DNA of 64,000 nt. Origin: CALMFG01 sp963666035 (GTDB lineage Bacteria > Bacillota > Clostridia > Christensenellales > CALMFG01). Made by a program: the position numbers and the translations under genes. The notes under the pieces were generated by a model. It searched no databases, was not told the DNA's origin, and saw only the letters and a list, made by a program, of their open reading frames with translations. The DNA lies in contig CAXXJI010000007.1 in assembly GCA_963666035.2 (NCBI GenBank), positions 124,001 through 188,000 on the forward strand, in the 5' to 3' direction. This document shows positions 50,465 through 58,653 of the stretch, in pieces (the stretch's first letter is position 1; the number at the start of each line of letters is the position of its first letter).

Positions 50465-50675
50465 TTTCTTTTTACCTCCATTAAGTCAGTTTTTTTTAGC
50501 AGAAAAATGTATTAATGATTCCGCTGACTTTTTAAGAATCCAAAGAAAATGAACACGCTGATATTTAGTTTGTTTTAACAGCTTTAATGATACCATAGGA
50601 CCAGATTATAAGGCAACGCGCAAATGTTAACTTTTTATAAAGGGATTTTGGGCAGCAGATAAAAGAATAAAAGGA

Positions 50676-50684
50676 TGGTATAAT
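50676..50684 (+). promoter_or_regulatory. Extended -10 promoter abutting the solute-binding-protein gene
   Basis: TGGTATAAT is a full extended -10 element. The expected start, near 50690-50692, coincides with the ATG at 50692. No -35 and no usable ribosome site are seen, so the message may be leaderless. Confidence 0.5.
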
Positions 50685-50691
50685 ACGCTTG

Positions 50692-51600
50692 ATGAAAAAG
50701 AAGCTGAAAATATGGATTAGAAGAATATTTGGGCCGCGTGTTAAAAGCTACAGCGATATTAACCGCAAGTTTACTTTTGTGCTCTCGGTGGTCAGTATAT
50801 TCGCACTGGGTGCGATTCTTTATTATATCTATGATTTGCAAAAACCGCCAAACATCAGTTTGGCATCCGAAGAGATTTTCAGCAAAGGGATGATCACGGT
50901 CGGCGTACGCAGCGACCTTGGGCCCTATAGCCGAAAGAATCCGGAGACCGGCGACATGGAAGGCTTTGAGATTGATGTATGCGAAGAAGTGATTCACCGT
51001 ATATTTGAAGATCGGATTTTAATCCGCTATGAAGAAGTCACCTCCACGACCAAGCTTTCCAAGCTGAATACACAGGAGATTGATGTATGCATCGGCGCTT
51101 TTGTACCGGAATCATCTGAAAGGATCACGCTTAATTATTCAGACGGTTTTTTTGTGGATGAAGTGGCGCTGGTGACCCGAAAAGACCAGCGACTGAATGT
51201 GCTGGCCGCAAATACGGTGTTGGTCGGGGTACTGAACGATTCTTACGCGGATAAGAATATTGAAAGCTATTTTGCTACGGTCAACGAAACCAAGCCGGAA
51301 AAAGAGCAAAAGTCTTATGACGTGATTCAATATGCTTGTTATCAGGACTTGTTTGAGGCGGTGGAGGCGTTTGATACAGATGTACTGGCCGCCAGTATGC
51401 TGAATATTCATTTAAACATGACAGATGATTTGGTGATCTTGCCCGATCGGATGCTATATCACGAATACTGTTTTGCGTTTAACTCGCGCGACGTCGAATT
51501 GACTAAAGTGTTTAACCAGGCCATCGCCGCAATGAAGGCGGACGGAACGCTGGATGACTTACGCGAGAAGTGGAGTATTGAAGAAATGTTTGAAGGATAA
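50692..51600 (+). CDS. Membrane-anchored amino-acid-type solute-binding protein
   Basis: A 302-residue protein of the SBP_bac_3 family. A basic cytoplasmic N-terminus of about 25 residues precedes one membrane segment (about 28-48, FVLSVVSIFALGAILYYIYD). The binding domain then begins at about 62 with GMITVGVRSDLGPYS and DMEGFEIDVCEEV, the usual lobe-1 pattern. ALVTRKDQ and the closing GTLDDLREKWS are also typical. Anchoring is by a transmembrane helix rather than a lipobox. No permease or ATPase gene is adjacent, so it may work as a sensor or with a distant transporter. Start ATG 50692; a TTG one codon earlier is unlikely. Confidence 0.82.
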   Translation: MKKKLKIWIRRIFGPRVKSYSDINRKFTFVLSVVSIFALGAILYYIYDLQKPPNISLASEEIFSKGMITVGVRSDLGPYSRKNPETGDMEGFEIDVCEEVIHRIFEDRILIRYEEVTSTTKLSKLNTQEIDVCIGAFVPESSERITLNYSDGFFVDEVALVTRKDQRLNVLAANTVLVGVLNDSYADKNIESYFATVNETKPEKEQKSYDVIQYACYQDLFEAVEAFDTDVLAASMLNIHLNMTDDLVILPDRMLYHEYCFAFNSRDVELTKVFNQAIAAMKADGTLDDLREKWSIEEMFEG

Positions 51601-51628
51601 ACGGATTGTGAATCGTTTATCCTTTTAC
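51593..51628 (+). terminator. Terminator overlapping the end of the solute-binding-protein gene
   Basis: AAGGATAAACG and CGTTTATCCTT form an 11-bp stem that includes the stop codon, followed by a T-rich tract. Confidence 0.75.
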
Positions 51629-51642
51629 TTTATTCAGTTCAA

Positions 51643-51671
51643 TTGAGGCGCTGAATGTGCTAAAATATAGA
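51643..51671 (+). promoter_or_regulatory. Promoter of the PRPP synthetase gene
   Basis: TTGAGG and TATAGA are separated by 17 bases, about 45 bases before the ATG. Confidence 0.5.
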
Positions 51672-51714
51672 CAGCGTGGCAGTGTAAACGGTTTTTTGGG
51701 GGGATTAAATCATT

Positions 51715-52710
51715 ATGGCTCAGTCAAGCGGTGATATCAAAGTTTTTGCGGGAACATCGGGTATGTCTTTTGCAAAAAAGATGTCCAAATATTTGGATAT
51801 TGAACTTGGCGATTCGGAAGTCATCCGGTTCTCGGATGGCAATATTTTTGTCCGGGTCAAAGAGATGGTTCGGGATAAGGATGTATATCTGGTTCAGCCT
51901 ATCGGGATGGACCCCAACAACGAATTCGTAGAAATCCTGTTTTGGCTGGACGCCTTTAAGCGGGCATCAGCCAATTCGGTCACCGCGATCATCCCCTATT
52001 TTTCCTACGCAAAAGGCGACAAGAAAGACGAACCCAGGGTCAGCATCCGCGCGCGGGTATGCGCCGAGAGTATTGAACTGGCCGGCGCTGACCGTGTGGT
52101 GATGATGGATCTTCACAGCCCGCAGGTACAGGGGTTTTTCAAAATCCCATTGGATCATCTGATGAGCATGCCGATTTTATGCGAGCATGTGAAGCGGATG
52201 GGTCTGGCGGATGAAAATCTGGTGGTGGTTTCGCCGGATGTGGGCTTTGCCAAGGAAGCGCGTAAGTTTGCGGATTACTTAGGCGTGGATGTGGCGATCG
52301 GCGATAAACAGCGTGTGGGGCACGATGAAAACGCGAAATGCCTGAATGTGATTGGCGAAGTGAGCGGGAAAAATTGCATGATTGTCGATGACTTTACCAT
52401 TTCGGGTGGGACGCTGAAGGAGATTTCTCTGGCACTGCAAAACAAGGGTGCAAAGCGGATTTTCGCCTGTCTTTCTCATCTGATGGTGAAGGAAAAAGGG
52501 GTGAAATTGTTGGAAGATTGTCCGATTGAATTTATCTTAGGCACGGATACCGTCAACAACCCATACCCGATGATGAGCAAAAAATTTAAGGTGGTATCCG
52601 TGGCGCCGTTGTTTGCCGAGGCAATCAGTCGGATTCATTCAAAAGAGTCTATCTCCACACTGTTCACTGTGGTACCGGACAAGCTCTTGGTGGATGCGGA
52701 CGACATATAG
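51715..52710 (+). CDS. prs: Ribose-phosphate pyrophosphokinase, divergent
   Basis: PRPP synthetase makes phosphoribosyl pyrophosphate from ribose-5-phosphate and ATP. The 331-residue protein keeps the family frame: VIRFSDGNIFVRVKE near residue 41, DAFKRASANSVTAIIPYFSYAKGDKK near 81, and ADRVVMMDLHSPQVQGFF near 121. The PRPP loop is VDDFTISGGTL near 222. Several positions differ from the standard enzyme: YAKGDKK for YARQDRK, and DDFTISGGT for DDxxDTGGT. It may therefore be a second, specialised copy. A GGGGGG stretch lies 11 bases before the ATG. The gene is monocistronic with its own terminator. Confidence 0.85.
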   Translation: MAQSSGDIKVFAGTSGMSFAKKMSKYLDIELGDSEVIRFSDGNIFVRVKEMVRDKDVYLVQPIGMDPNNEFVEILFWLDAFKRASANSVTAIIPYFSYAKGDKKDEPRVSIRARVCAESIELAGADRVVMMDLHSPQVQGFFKIPLDHLMSMPILCEHVKRMGLADENLVVVSPDVGFAKEARKFADYLGVDVAIGDKQRVGHDENAKCLNVIGEVSGKNCMIVDDFTISGGTLKEISLALQNKGAKRIFACLSHLMVKEKGVKLLEDCPIEFILGTDTVNNPYPMMSKKFKVVSVAPLFAEAISRIHSKESISTLFTVVPDKLLVDADDI

Positions 52711-52742
52711 AGACGATATATAGATATTATAAAAGAAAAATA

Positions 52743-52777
52743 AAAAAAGAAGGTGAATGGGCACACTTCTTTTTTGT
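52743..52777. terminator. Bidirectional terminator between prs and the histidine kinase
   Basis: AAAAAAAGAAGGTG and CACACTTCTTTTTT form an imperfect A/T-flanked hairpin between converging genes. Confidence 0.7.
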
Positions 52778-52788
52778 TTTCAATTGTT

Positions 52789-54234
52789 TTATTCTTCGAT
52801 AGCCGCCTCAAACCAAAAGGTCACGCCGCCTTTGGAGTTCTCAGCGCCGAAGTCCTGTTCGGACAGATGCTGGATGGCGGCGACGATGGAAAGACCCAGG
52901 CCGTAGCTGGTGTCGTCCTGAGTACGCGACGGGTCTTGTTTATAGAACCGATCCCAAAGTTTGGACAGCGCATCCTCGGTTAAAGCCGGACCGGAATTGA
53001 ACATATTGATACGAACTTTGGTTTCTTCAATTTGTGTTGAAATAATGATTTTATGTGTTTCGTCGCCATATTTGGCCGCATTGGAAAGATAGTTGGCCAT
53101 CACTTGCTCAAAACGCATGGGATCAATCAGAGCGACATCTTTTTCTTTGGACAAATCAAGCGACACATCCAACTTCTTTTCCGCGATATATCCGTCGTAT
53201 TTTTCAATAAATGCATGTATTTCGCTTCCAACGGAAAGGGGCTGAAGACTCAGCGCCATCCGCCCGCTCTCCATGCGGGAAAGCTCCAGCATTTCTTTTA
53301 GAAGGCGGTTCATTTTGTCCGCTTCTTCACCGACTATGTCCAATACTGCCCTTTGATGCTCTGCATCAGTGATAAATCCGCCCGAGAGTTCATCCGTATA
53401 GCCCTTGATGAGAGAAAGCGGGGTTCGGAGTTCGTGCGAGGCGTTTGAGATAAACTGCCGCTGAGAGAGGATGTCTTTCTCCAGCTGTAAATTCTTTTGG
53501 TTGAGTTCTTCCAGCGTTTCTTTTAGACGGAATGAAAGTGCGTTGATGTCGTGCGCTAGGTGCTCCAGTTCATCTCCGGTTGAGACATCGCATGTCTCGT
53601 CAAAGTTCAGTTTAGCCATACTGTTCACCGAGGACTGCATACGCTTGATGGGCCGGGTGAAACTTTTGGAGAGCGAAAACGCTAAAATCAGCGTGAATAC
53701 CAAAAATATCAGCGTCACAGAGCCGACGACCAGATTGGATTGCAAAATGGTGCTGTCGATGGCGTCCATCACCTGCGTGATAATCACCGTATAGCCGTCT
53801 TTTTCGCCGGTCTGGTACAGCACATCCTGTACCCCGCCGCGCTTTCGCACCTCTTCCAATACGTCCTCGGGCGCGTCACCGTTTTCTCGGATACGCTCTA
53901 TAATTTCGTCGTGATGCTTACCCTTTTGGGCACCCATCCAGTTGGAACCTTCGTTGGAGGAATAGATAAGGGTGGTATCGTCGTAGATTAAAACTTCAAA
54001 GGTGTTGCCCTGTTCAATGCTTCCCAGCGCGGATTCCCACGCCTCACTGTCGGCAGTGAAATCCAGCGCCATGATTTTTTCAAGGCTGTCTTTTAAGTCC
54101 TGCTTCATGTAAAAACGGTAAAGCGGGCGCAAAAGCAACGTGTTGGAGATCATCACGACAAGCGCGAAAGCCAGTACAATAAAGAGGATATATATAAACA
54201 GTCGTTTAGAGATAGAAGTCTTATACCGTTTCAT
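52789..54234 (-). CDS. Sensor histidine kinase
   Basis: A 481-residue membrane kinase. Two membrane segments (about 12-34 and 166-190) flank an extracytoplasmic sensor domain of about 130 residues. A HAMP linker follows. The phosphorylated histidine lies in FISNASHELRTPLSLIKGY near 266. The ATPase domain has NYLSNAAKYGDE near 384 (N-box) and SYGLGLSIV near 447 (G-box). It starts 3 bases after the response-regulator gene and probably phosphorylates that partner. The stimulus is unknown; the layout resembles envelope-stress or antibiotic sensors of Bacillota. Confidence 0.92.
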   Translation of the reverse strand: MKRYKTSISKRLFIYILFIVLAFALVVMISNTLLLRPLYRFYMKQDLKDSLEKIMALDFTADSEAWESALGSIEQGNTFEVLIYDDTTLIYSSNEGSNWMGAQKGKHHDEIIERIRENGDAPEDVLEEVRKRGGVQDVLYQTGEKDGYTVIITQVMDAIDSTILQSNLVVGSVTLIFLVFTLILAFSLSKSFTRPIKRMQSSVNSMAKLNFDETCDVSTGDELEHLAHDINALSFRLKETLEELNQKNLQLEKDILSQRQFISNASHELRTPLSLIKGYTDELSGGFITDAEHQRAVLDIVGEEADKMNRLLKEMLELSRMESGRMALSLQPLSVGSEIHAFIEKYDGYIAEKKLDVSLDLSKEKDVALIDPMRFEQVMANYLSNAAKYGDETHKIIISTQIEETKVRINMFNSGPALTEDALSKLWDRFYKQDPSRTQDDTSYGLGLSIVAAIQHLSEQDFGAENSKGGVTFWFEAAIEE

Positions 54235-54237
54235 GAA

Positions 54238-54924
54238 TTATTCCTTTGGGTCAAACTTATAACCGAAACCGCGCAAAGTGACGATATAACCGCTGGCAGT
54301 TTTCAGCTTGTTCCTCAGCCGATTGATATGGGTATCCACCGTGTTGTCGCTGCCGAGGTAATCGTAACCCCAAACCGCTTCTAATAGCTGATCGCGGGAC
54401 AGTGAGATATGATGGTTTTCGACGAGATAGCTCAGCAGATCATACTCTTTGCGGCTGAGGTCAACGGGTTGGCCGGCCACAAACACCTCCCTGCCTTCGG
54501 GCGAGAGCAAAAGCTGACCGTATTGTTTTTTGCCCGTCTTTTCCCCGTAGGCGCGGCGCAGGAGCGCTTCGATACGAGCGATAAGGACCATCGGCGCAAA
54601 AGGCTTGACCACATAATCATCCGCGCCAGTATCAAATCCTTCCACCTGGTCATATTCTTCACCTTTTGCGGTCAGCATCAGCACCGGACAATCCAAAATT
54701 TTACGGATCTCTTTTGCGCAAACAAGCCCATCCATCACCGGCATCATGATATCTAAAATGACGAGATGGGGGTTTTCACGCTTGAAGGTATCAAGCCCGT
54801 TTTGACCATTTTCCGCGGTGACCACCGTGTATCCTCTGGCTTCCAAGATGGTGGTGAGCAAAAGCCGGATGCGGGTGTCGTCATCCACGGCAAGTATTTT
54901 ATAGGGGTTTTTTTCTTGTTCCAT
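54238..54924 (-). CDS. OmpR/PhoB-family response regulator
   Basis: A 228-residue transcription factor. The receiver domain has DDDTRIR near residue 15, the phospho-acceptor Asp in LVILDIMMPVMDGL near 57, and the conserved Lys in VKPFAP near 106. The winged-helix output domain spans about 130-228 and ends in LRGFGYKF. The gene is followed by its sensor kinase, with a 3-base gap. No clear promoter could be fixed upstream. Target genes are not evident; the neighbouring acyltransferase is on the other strand and may or may not be one. Confidence 0.93.
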   Translation of the reverse strand: MEQEKNPYKILAVDDDTRIRLLLTTILEARGYTVVTAENGQNGLDTFKRENPHLVILDIMMPVMDGLVCAKEIRKILDCPVLMLTAKGEEYDQVEGFDTGADDYVVKPFAPMVLIARIEALLRRAYGEKTGKKQYGQLLLSPEGREVFVAGQPVDLSRKEYDLLSYLVENHHISLSRDQLLEAVWGYDYLGSDNTVDTHINRLRNKLKTASGYIVTLRGFGYKFDPKE

Positions 54925-55056
54925 CGCTTAAAATCCTTATTTTTTAATAAGTATGCAATTTATTTTATCTCAATCTATTTTAGCACAAAATGGATGATTC
55001 AGCTTTTATATTAACGTCAGTATAAGACCACAAGATAACAGAAAGATAACAATGCT

Positions 55057-55084
55057 TTGAACGAGTCTTAAAAAATGCTATAAT
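55057..55084 (+). promoter_or_regulatory. Promoter ahead of the methyltransferase remnant
   Basis: TTGAAC and TATAAT are separated by 16 bases, directly before the decayed gene. It may still drive the acyltransferase gene that follows. Confidence 0.5.
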
Positions 55085-55091
55085 CGAAAAA

Positions 55092-55449
55092 ATGAAAGAG
55101 CAATAAAAAAATTTTTTTCTGATGGGTTGGATAGCGAAAAACAAATGTTTCAGGGCTGGGATTTTTCCTATCTTGACGGGGGATGGCAGCTTGAGGGTTT
55201 GCCATGGTGTTACAAAAGTCTGGTTAAAGTACAACGCTCGCCTGAGTTAAAATTGCTTGATTTAGACACCGGTGCGGTGGTGTGTTTTGTTAAAATCATC
55301 GAATGGGAGTTTCCGGGGTTTAGCGTGGCGGCGCGCCTCAAGCCGCTGAAAGCAATAGAGAAAAAATTAAAGAAAACGGCTTTTATACCAGTGTCAAGCA
55401 TCGGTTTTTGCTGATTGCAAAAAAACCGTTTAGAGAAAATATCGGTTAG
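55092..55449 (+). pseudogene. Decayed class I SAM-dependent methyltransferase gene
   Basis: The sequence keeps the two ends of a clostridial class I methyltransferase but not its middle. From about 55100 to 55265 it reads FSDGLDSEKQMF, then GWDFSYLDGGWQLEGLPW and LLDLDTG, which is the family N-terminus up to the SAM-binding glycine loop. It then jumps to KIIEWEFPGFSV, which belongs near the C-terminus; over 100 residues are missing. Near 55350-55370 a one-base frameshift occurs, because the end NGFYTSVKHRFLLIAKK continues in another frame to a TAG at 55447. The original ATG, probably 55092, is also out of frame. The largest open frame (TTG 55127 to 55414) is only 95 residues. Confidence 0.75.
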
Positions 55450-55465
55450 CAGAAAAGGGAGAAGA

Positions 55466-56545
55466 ATGGAGCAGATTAAGCAGAAAAAACGGGAATACAC
55501 CTATGCAGTGATGACCGTCATCACCACATTTTTGGTGGTAGCCGGACATATCGGGTTTAGTGAAACCCCAAATCACACGATCAGCTACAATGCCGCCAAC
55601 GGGGCACAGTATGTGCTGAATATCATCATCGGTATCATCTATTCCTTCCATATGCCGCTTTTTTTCTTTGTGTCGGGCGCGGTGTTTGGCTATGTGTATA
55701 ACCAGAAATCCTACACCTTCGGCGGACTGCTTTGGAAAAAAACCAAGCGGCTGGCGGTACCTTTTTATACCACGCGGTTTTTCTATATCCTGCCGCTGAA
55801 ACTGCTGCTCGGCATCTATGCGCTTTCAAACCTGCCGTTTCTTGTTAAGCGCCTGATTTTGCTGGGTGACTTGGATCACCTTTGGTTTCTGGTGATTTTG
55901 TTTTATATCTTTATTATCGCTTTTTTCCTTCGCAAATATCTGTTTCGGTTTAAGATTCCAGTGACGATTCTGTTGCTGGCCGGCTTGGCTTTTTACAATC
56001 GTGTCCAGTTGCCTTTTCTTTTAAACATCACCTTTGCCTATATCATCTATTTCTATCTGGGATTGATTTTTAATGAGTATCAGGAAAAAATCACCACCAA
56101 AGGGGCGTTGACCATGGCGGCGGTCGGGGTCGCGGCGTATATTGTTTTGTATTATCGGAGCGAGTTTTTCTTCGGCCACACCAACGCAATTCTGCAAAAA
56201 GGGCTCAGCCTTAGCTTTGACCTGCTGCAGGCCGTTTTGGGGATTGGTGTGATCTATGGGGTTTCCAAGGCGTTGTGTGCCGCTGGTGTGCAAAACACCA
56301 AAGTCTTTAAAGGCCTATATAAGCACGGGTTTAACATCTACTTGTTCCACAGCACGCTGAACTATGTGGTGCTGGTCTGCTTTGAAGCGTGGGGATGGTT
56401 CGGTTGGTTCAATTTAAGCGACGCCAATGCGGGTTTGTATATTCTCTTCCGGCTGGCGTTTACCTATTTGGTACCGATACTGGTTTCGATGATGGTTTTT
56501 GGGGTGAAGGGTAGATTTAATAAAAATACGGGAGCAAAAAAATGA
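55466..56545 (+). CDS. Acyltransferase family 3 membrane protein
   Basis: A 359-residue integral membrane protein with about ten segments of the acyltransferase-3 family (OafA/WecH type), which acylates cell-surface sugars or other envelope molecules. The conserved histidine is in LVVAGHIGF near residue 27, and the FHMPLFFFVSGAVFGY block near 60 is typical. HLWFLVILFYIF near 142 matches the family WFL motif. A GGGAGAAG site lies just before the ATG at 55466; the frame is open 17 codons upstream through the pseudogene end, but no site supports it. No clear terminator follows; the 56546-56759 gap shows nothing else. Confidence 0.85.
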   Translation: MEQIKQKKREYTYAVMTVITTFLVVAGHIGFSETPNHTISYNAANGAQYVLNIIIGIIYSFHMPLFFFVSGAVFGYVYNQKSYTFGGLLWKKTKRLAVPFYTTRFFYILPLKLLLGIYALSNLPFLVKRLILLGDLDHLWFLVILFYIFIIAFFLRKYLFRFKIPVTILLLAGLAFYNRVQLPFLLNITFAYIIYFYLGLIFNEYQEKITTKGALTMAAVGVAAYIVLYYRSEFFFGHTNAILQKGLSLSFDLLQAVLGIGVIYGVSKALCAAGVQNTKVFKGLYKHGFNIYLFHSTLNYVVLVCFEAWGWFGWFNLSDANAGLYILFRLAFTYLVPILVSMMVFGVKGRFNKNTGAKK

Positions 56546-56759
56546 CAAACAATAGCGAAACACTTATGGAAAAGAGTTGAGGTTGAGCATTGCCATTGTT
56601 TTTTCGAAAAGCAAGGTCTTAGAAATAAAAAAATACAGTGAATAGATTGTCCTTTTGGATAATACAGCATTAAAAACAATTAAAATGATGTTTGGAAAAC
56701 CCACTTTTTCTCTTGATTCCTTAAAGCTGTCTTTTTGTAACACAAGTATAATAGGTTAA

Positions 56760-57725
56760 TTAATCACCATAATAGAGAGAACTGACCAGTTGCCACTGAT
56801 TCTCAGTAAATACATACAATGCGTATGAATAATTGTGAAAATCGTAGGAACCTTCTTCGGTGATGATTTCAAAAACGCCATCATTATTTATATCCATAAA
56901 AATTGCCTTAAAACTGGTGCCCTCACCGATTAGTTTAAGCTCGTTCAAGCTTTCGCCCTCTTCAAAGACTTCGTCTAGTTCAAATGAATACAAGGTAATA
57001 ATATGTTCATTTTCTCCATCAGCTATTTTAACCTCGGAAGTGAAAACATTATTCTCGATGATGTTTTCGAATGTAACGGTTTCTGTTTTGTGGTCGCCAT
57101 CAATATCCAAAGTATAGCGGGCTTTCCAATCGTCCTTATATATCGTAACACTTAATGGCAGGGTAATGGCAGGGTTGGAGGTAGTAACACACAGCCTTTC
57201 GAAAGCGGGGTTTAGCGACTTATATTCATCATAATCAAGCATCAAATGAATATCTCCGGTAGAACCAAAGTAGTACATGTCATAGGTGTAATTGCTATAT
57301 TCATTGATCATACCATCAGCATTATAAATATAGAGTGTATCTTTATTGTCTAGAAAGCTTTTATTTGCAGAGGCTTCAATTTTGTCGTTCCAATTCATCC
57401 AATGGATAAACGGATATAGCTCATAAGTACTGATCCAATCGTCACCTTTGAAAATAGCAATTAAATCATTATCAATAAAAACAGGCGTGTATTCACTTAA
57501 GTCATAATCCCAATATGGAACTAGCGCGTCAATTTCATCTTGGATCATCTGATCATAAGGGTCGAGTGACCGGCTGGGTTCGGGCGTCTCCGCAGGCATA
57601 TTGGTGGGGTAGGAGGTTGCACCTGTAGCAGTTACATTTAAATCAGATATAGATGATTCCAAGCAACCAGATAAACAGATAAGGATAAAAATAGATAAAA
57701 CAAGGAATATTCTTTTAAAGTGCAT
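56760..57725 (-). CDS. Lipoprotein with Asp-rich (VCBS/FG-GAP-like) C-terminal repeats
   Basis: A 321-residue lipoprotein. The signal MHFKRIFLVLSIFILICLSGC ends in a good lipobox (LSGC, Cys21). A Thr/Pro-rich linker leads to the mature domain. The C-terminal half contains calcium-loop-like motifs LDIDGDHKTETVTF near 212 and FMDINNDGVFEII near 282, as in VCBS/FG-GAP beta-propeller-like proteins. Such proteins often read out or bind surface material; the role here is unknown. Base composition is AT-rich. The gene has its own promoter. The Lgt encoded at 11.1 kb would modify it. Confidence 0.75.
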   Translation of the reverse strand: MHFKRIFLVLSIFILICLSGCLESSISDLNVTATGATSYPTNMPAETPEPSRSLDPYDQMIQDEIDALVPYWDYDLSEYTPVFIDNDLIAIFKGDDWISTYELYPFIHWMNWNDKIEASANKSFLDNKDTLYIYNADGMINEYSNYTYDMYYFGSTGDIHLMLDYDEYKSLNPAFERLCVTTSNPAITLPLSVTIYKDDWKARYTLDIDGDHKTETVTFENIIENNVFTSEVKIADGENEHIITLYSFELDEVFEEGESLNELKLIGEGTSFKAIFMDINNDGVFEIITEEGSYDFHNYSYALYVFTENQWQLVSSLYYGD

Positions 57726-57772
57726 TGAAGCTCCTTTTTAGGCAACAAGATATTAACAATATTTACATAAAG

Positions 57773-57801
57773 ATTATAACTTATGATTTTGCTTTCTGCA
57801 A
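57773..57801 (-). promoter_or_regulatory. Promoter of the VCBS-like lipoprotein gene
   Basis: TTGCAG and TATAAT are separated by 17 bases on the minus strand, about 50 bases before the ATG. Confidence 0.6.
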
Positions 57802-57811
57802 AAAAAAAAGA

Positions 57812-57848
57812 TAAATAACAAAACGCCTATCACCCTTTGATAGACGTT
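57812..57848 (-). terminator. Terminator of tRNA-Thr
   Basis: On the minus strand AACGTCTATCA pairs with TGATAGGCGTT, with one G-T pair, followed by a T-rich tract. Confidence 0.8.
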
Positions 57849-57852
57849 ATCT

Positions 57853-57928
57853 TGGAGCCGCTAATCAGATTCGAACTGATGACCTCATCCTTACCATGGA
57901 TGCGCTCTACCTACTGAGCTATAGCGGC
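57853..57928 (-). tRNA. tRNA-Thr (GGT)
   Basis: A 76-nt cloverleaf with encoded CCA. The acceptor stem is GCCGCTA/TAGCGGC and the D arm GCTCAGTAGGTAGAGC. The anticodon stem CATCC/GGATG encloses the loop ATGGTAA (anticodon GGT). The T arm is ATCAGTTCGAATCTGAT. Confidence 0.95.
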
Positions 57929-57956
57929 AAATCGGCTTTAATTGTCAGCGAAATTT

Positions 57957-57985
57957 ATTATAATCGAAAGGCCCCACCATTTCAA
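57957..57985 (-). promoter_or_regulatory. Promoter of tRNA-Thr
   Basis: TTGAAA and TATAAT are separated by 17 bases on the minus strand, about 28 bases before the tRNA. Confidence 0.7.
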
Positions 57986-58069
57986 CACCTTTTTTAGATA
58001 TTTTTATTTGTTTGCTTAAAAAAGCGCGAGATATTCGGTTTTTCTGTCGAAAGGTCGCCCAAGTTTTAC

Positions 58070-58098
58070 TTGACAGATGTCCTTCGTTTGATTAAAAT
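58070..58098 (+). promoter_or_regulatory. Promoter of rplM-rpsI
   Basis: TTGACA and TAAAAT are separated by 17 bases, a strong promoter with a leader of about 80 bases. Confidence 0.75.
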
Positions 58099-58104
58099 AT
58101 TTGT

Positions 58105-58186
58105 TGCGACTGTTTGCGTTCCAGCCCAATGCAAACATATGCAATCGTTAAAAAAATTTAATAGAAAACAGGCAGGAGGAAGCCCT
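58105..58186 (+). promoter_or_regulatory. Structured rplM leader, candidate L13 autoregulatory element
   Basis: The leader folds as GTTTGC pairing with GCAAAC, with an outer GTTGC/GCAAT helix, ahead of the GGAGGA ribosome site. Bacillota commonly have an L13-binding leader here. The size and place fit, but I could not match the published consensus base by base. Confidence 0.45.
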
Positions 58187-58633
58187 ATGAAATCATATAT
58201 GGCTAAGACCGGCGGTGTGGAATCTAAATGGTTGCTTATCGATGCAGACGGGCAGGTTTTTGGAAGACTTGCAAGCCAGGTGGCAACGCTCTTAAAAGGC
58301 AAACATAAGCCCGAATATACACCGCACATTATGACCGGCGACCACGTGATTGTGGTCAACGTTGAAAAGATTGTTTTCACCGGTAAAAAGCTGGATCAGA
58401 AGAAATATTACAGACACACCGGCCATCCGGGTGGACTGAAAGAAGTATCTTACGCGAAGATGATGGAACAAAAACCTGAGTTTTTGTTCATGAACGCGGT
58501 GAGAAGAATGCTTCCGAAGAACAAGCTCGGCAGAGAGATGCTGAAGAATTTAAGGGTATATGTCGGACCGGATCATGACCACGAAGCACAGAAGCCCGTG
58601 GCTTACAAACCGGCCGAATACCGGGAAAACTAA
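58187..58633 (+). CDS. rplM: 50S ribosomal protein L13
   Basis: L13 is an early-assembling protein of the large subunit. The 148-residue protein has KWLLIDADGQVFGRLASQVATLLKGKHKPEYTPH at about residues 12-45, GDHVIVVNVEKI near 49, RRMLPKNKLGREM near 105 and LRVYVGPDHDHEAQKP near 122. The frame is open 39 codons upstream, but those codons overlap the promoter, and GGAGGA precedes the ATG at 58187. It lies 20 bases before rpsI, the universal pairing. The leader may mediate autoregulation. Confidence 0.97.
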   Translation: MKSYMAKTGGVESKWLLIDADGQVFGRLASQVATLLKGKHKPEYTPHIMTGDHVIVVNVEKIVFTGKKLDQKKYYRHTGHPGGLKEVSYAKMMEQKPEFLFMNAVRRMLPKNKLGREMLKNLRVYVGPDHDHEAQKPVAYKPAEYREN

Positions 58634-58653
58634 CAGGGAGGTACGAAAAGTAA

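Noticed and set aside
50483..50528. Inverted repeat AAGTCAG/CTGACTT upstream of the SGNH gene as a GntR operator
   Set aside because: The arms are about 40 bases apart and do not fit a GntR/HutC site; probably chance or a weak RNA stem.
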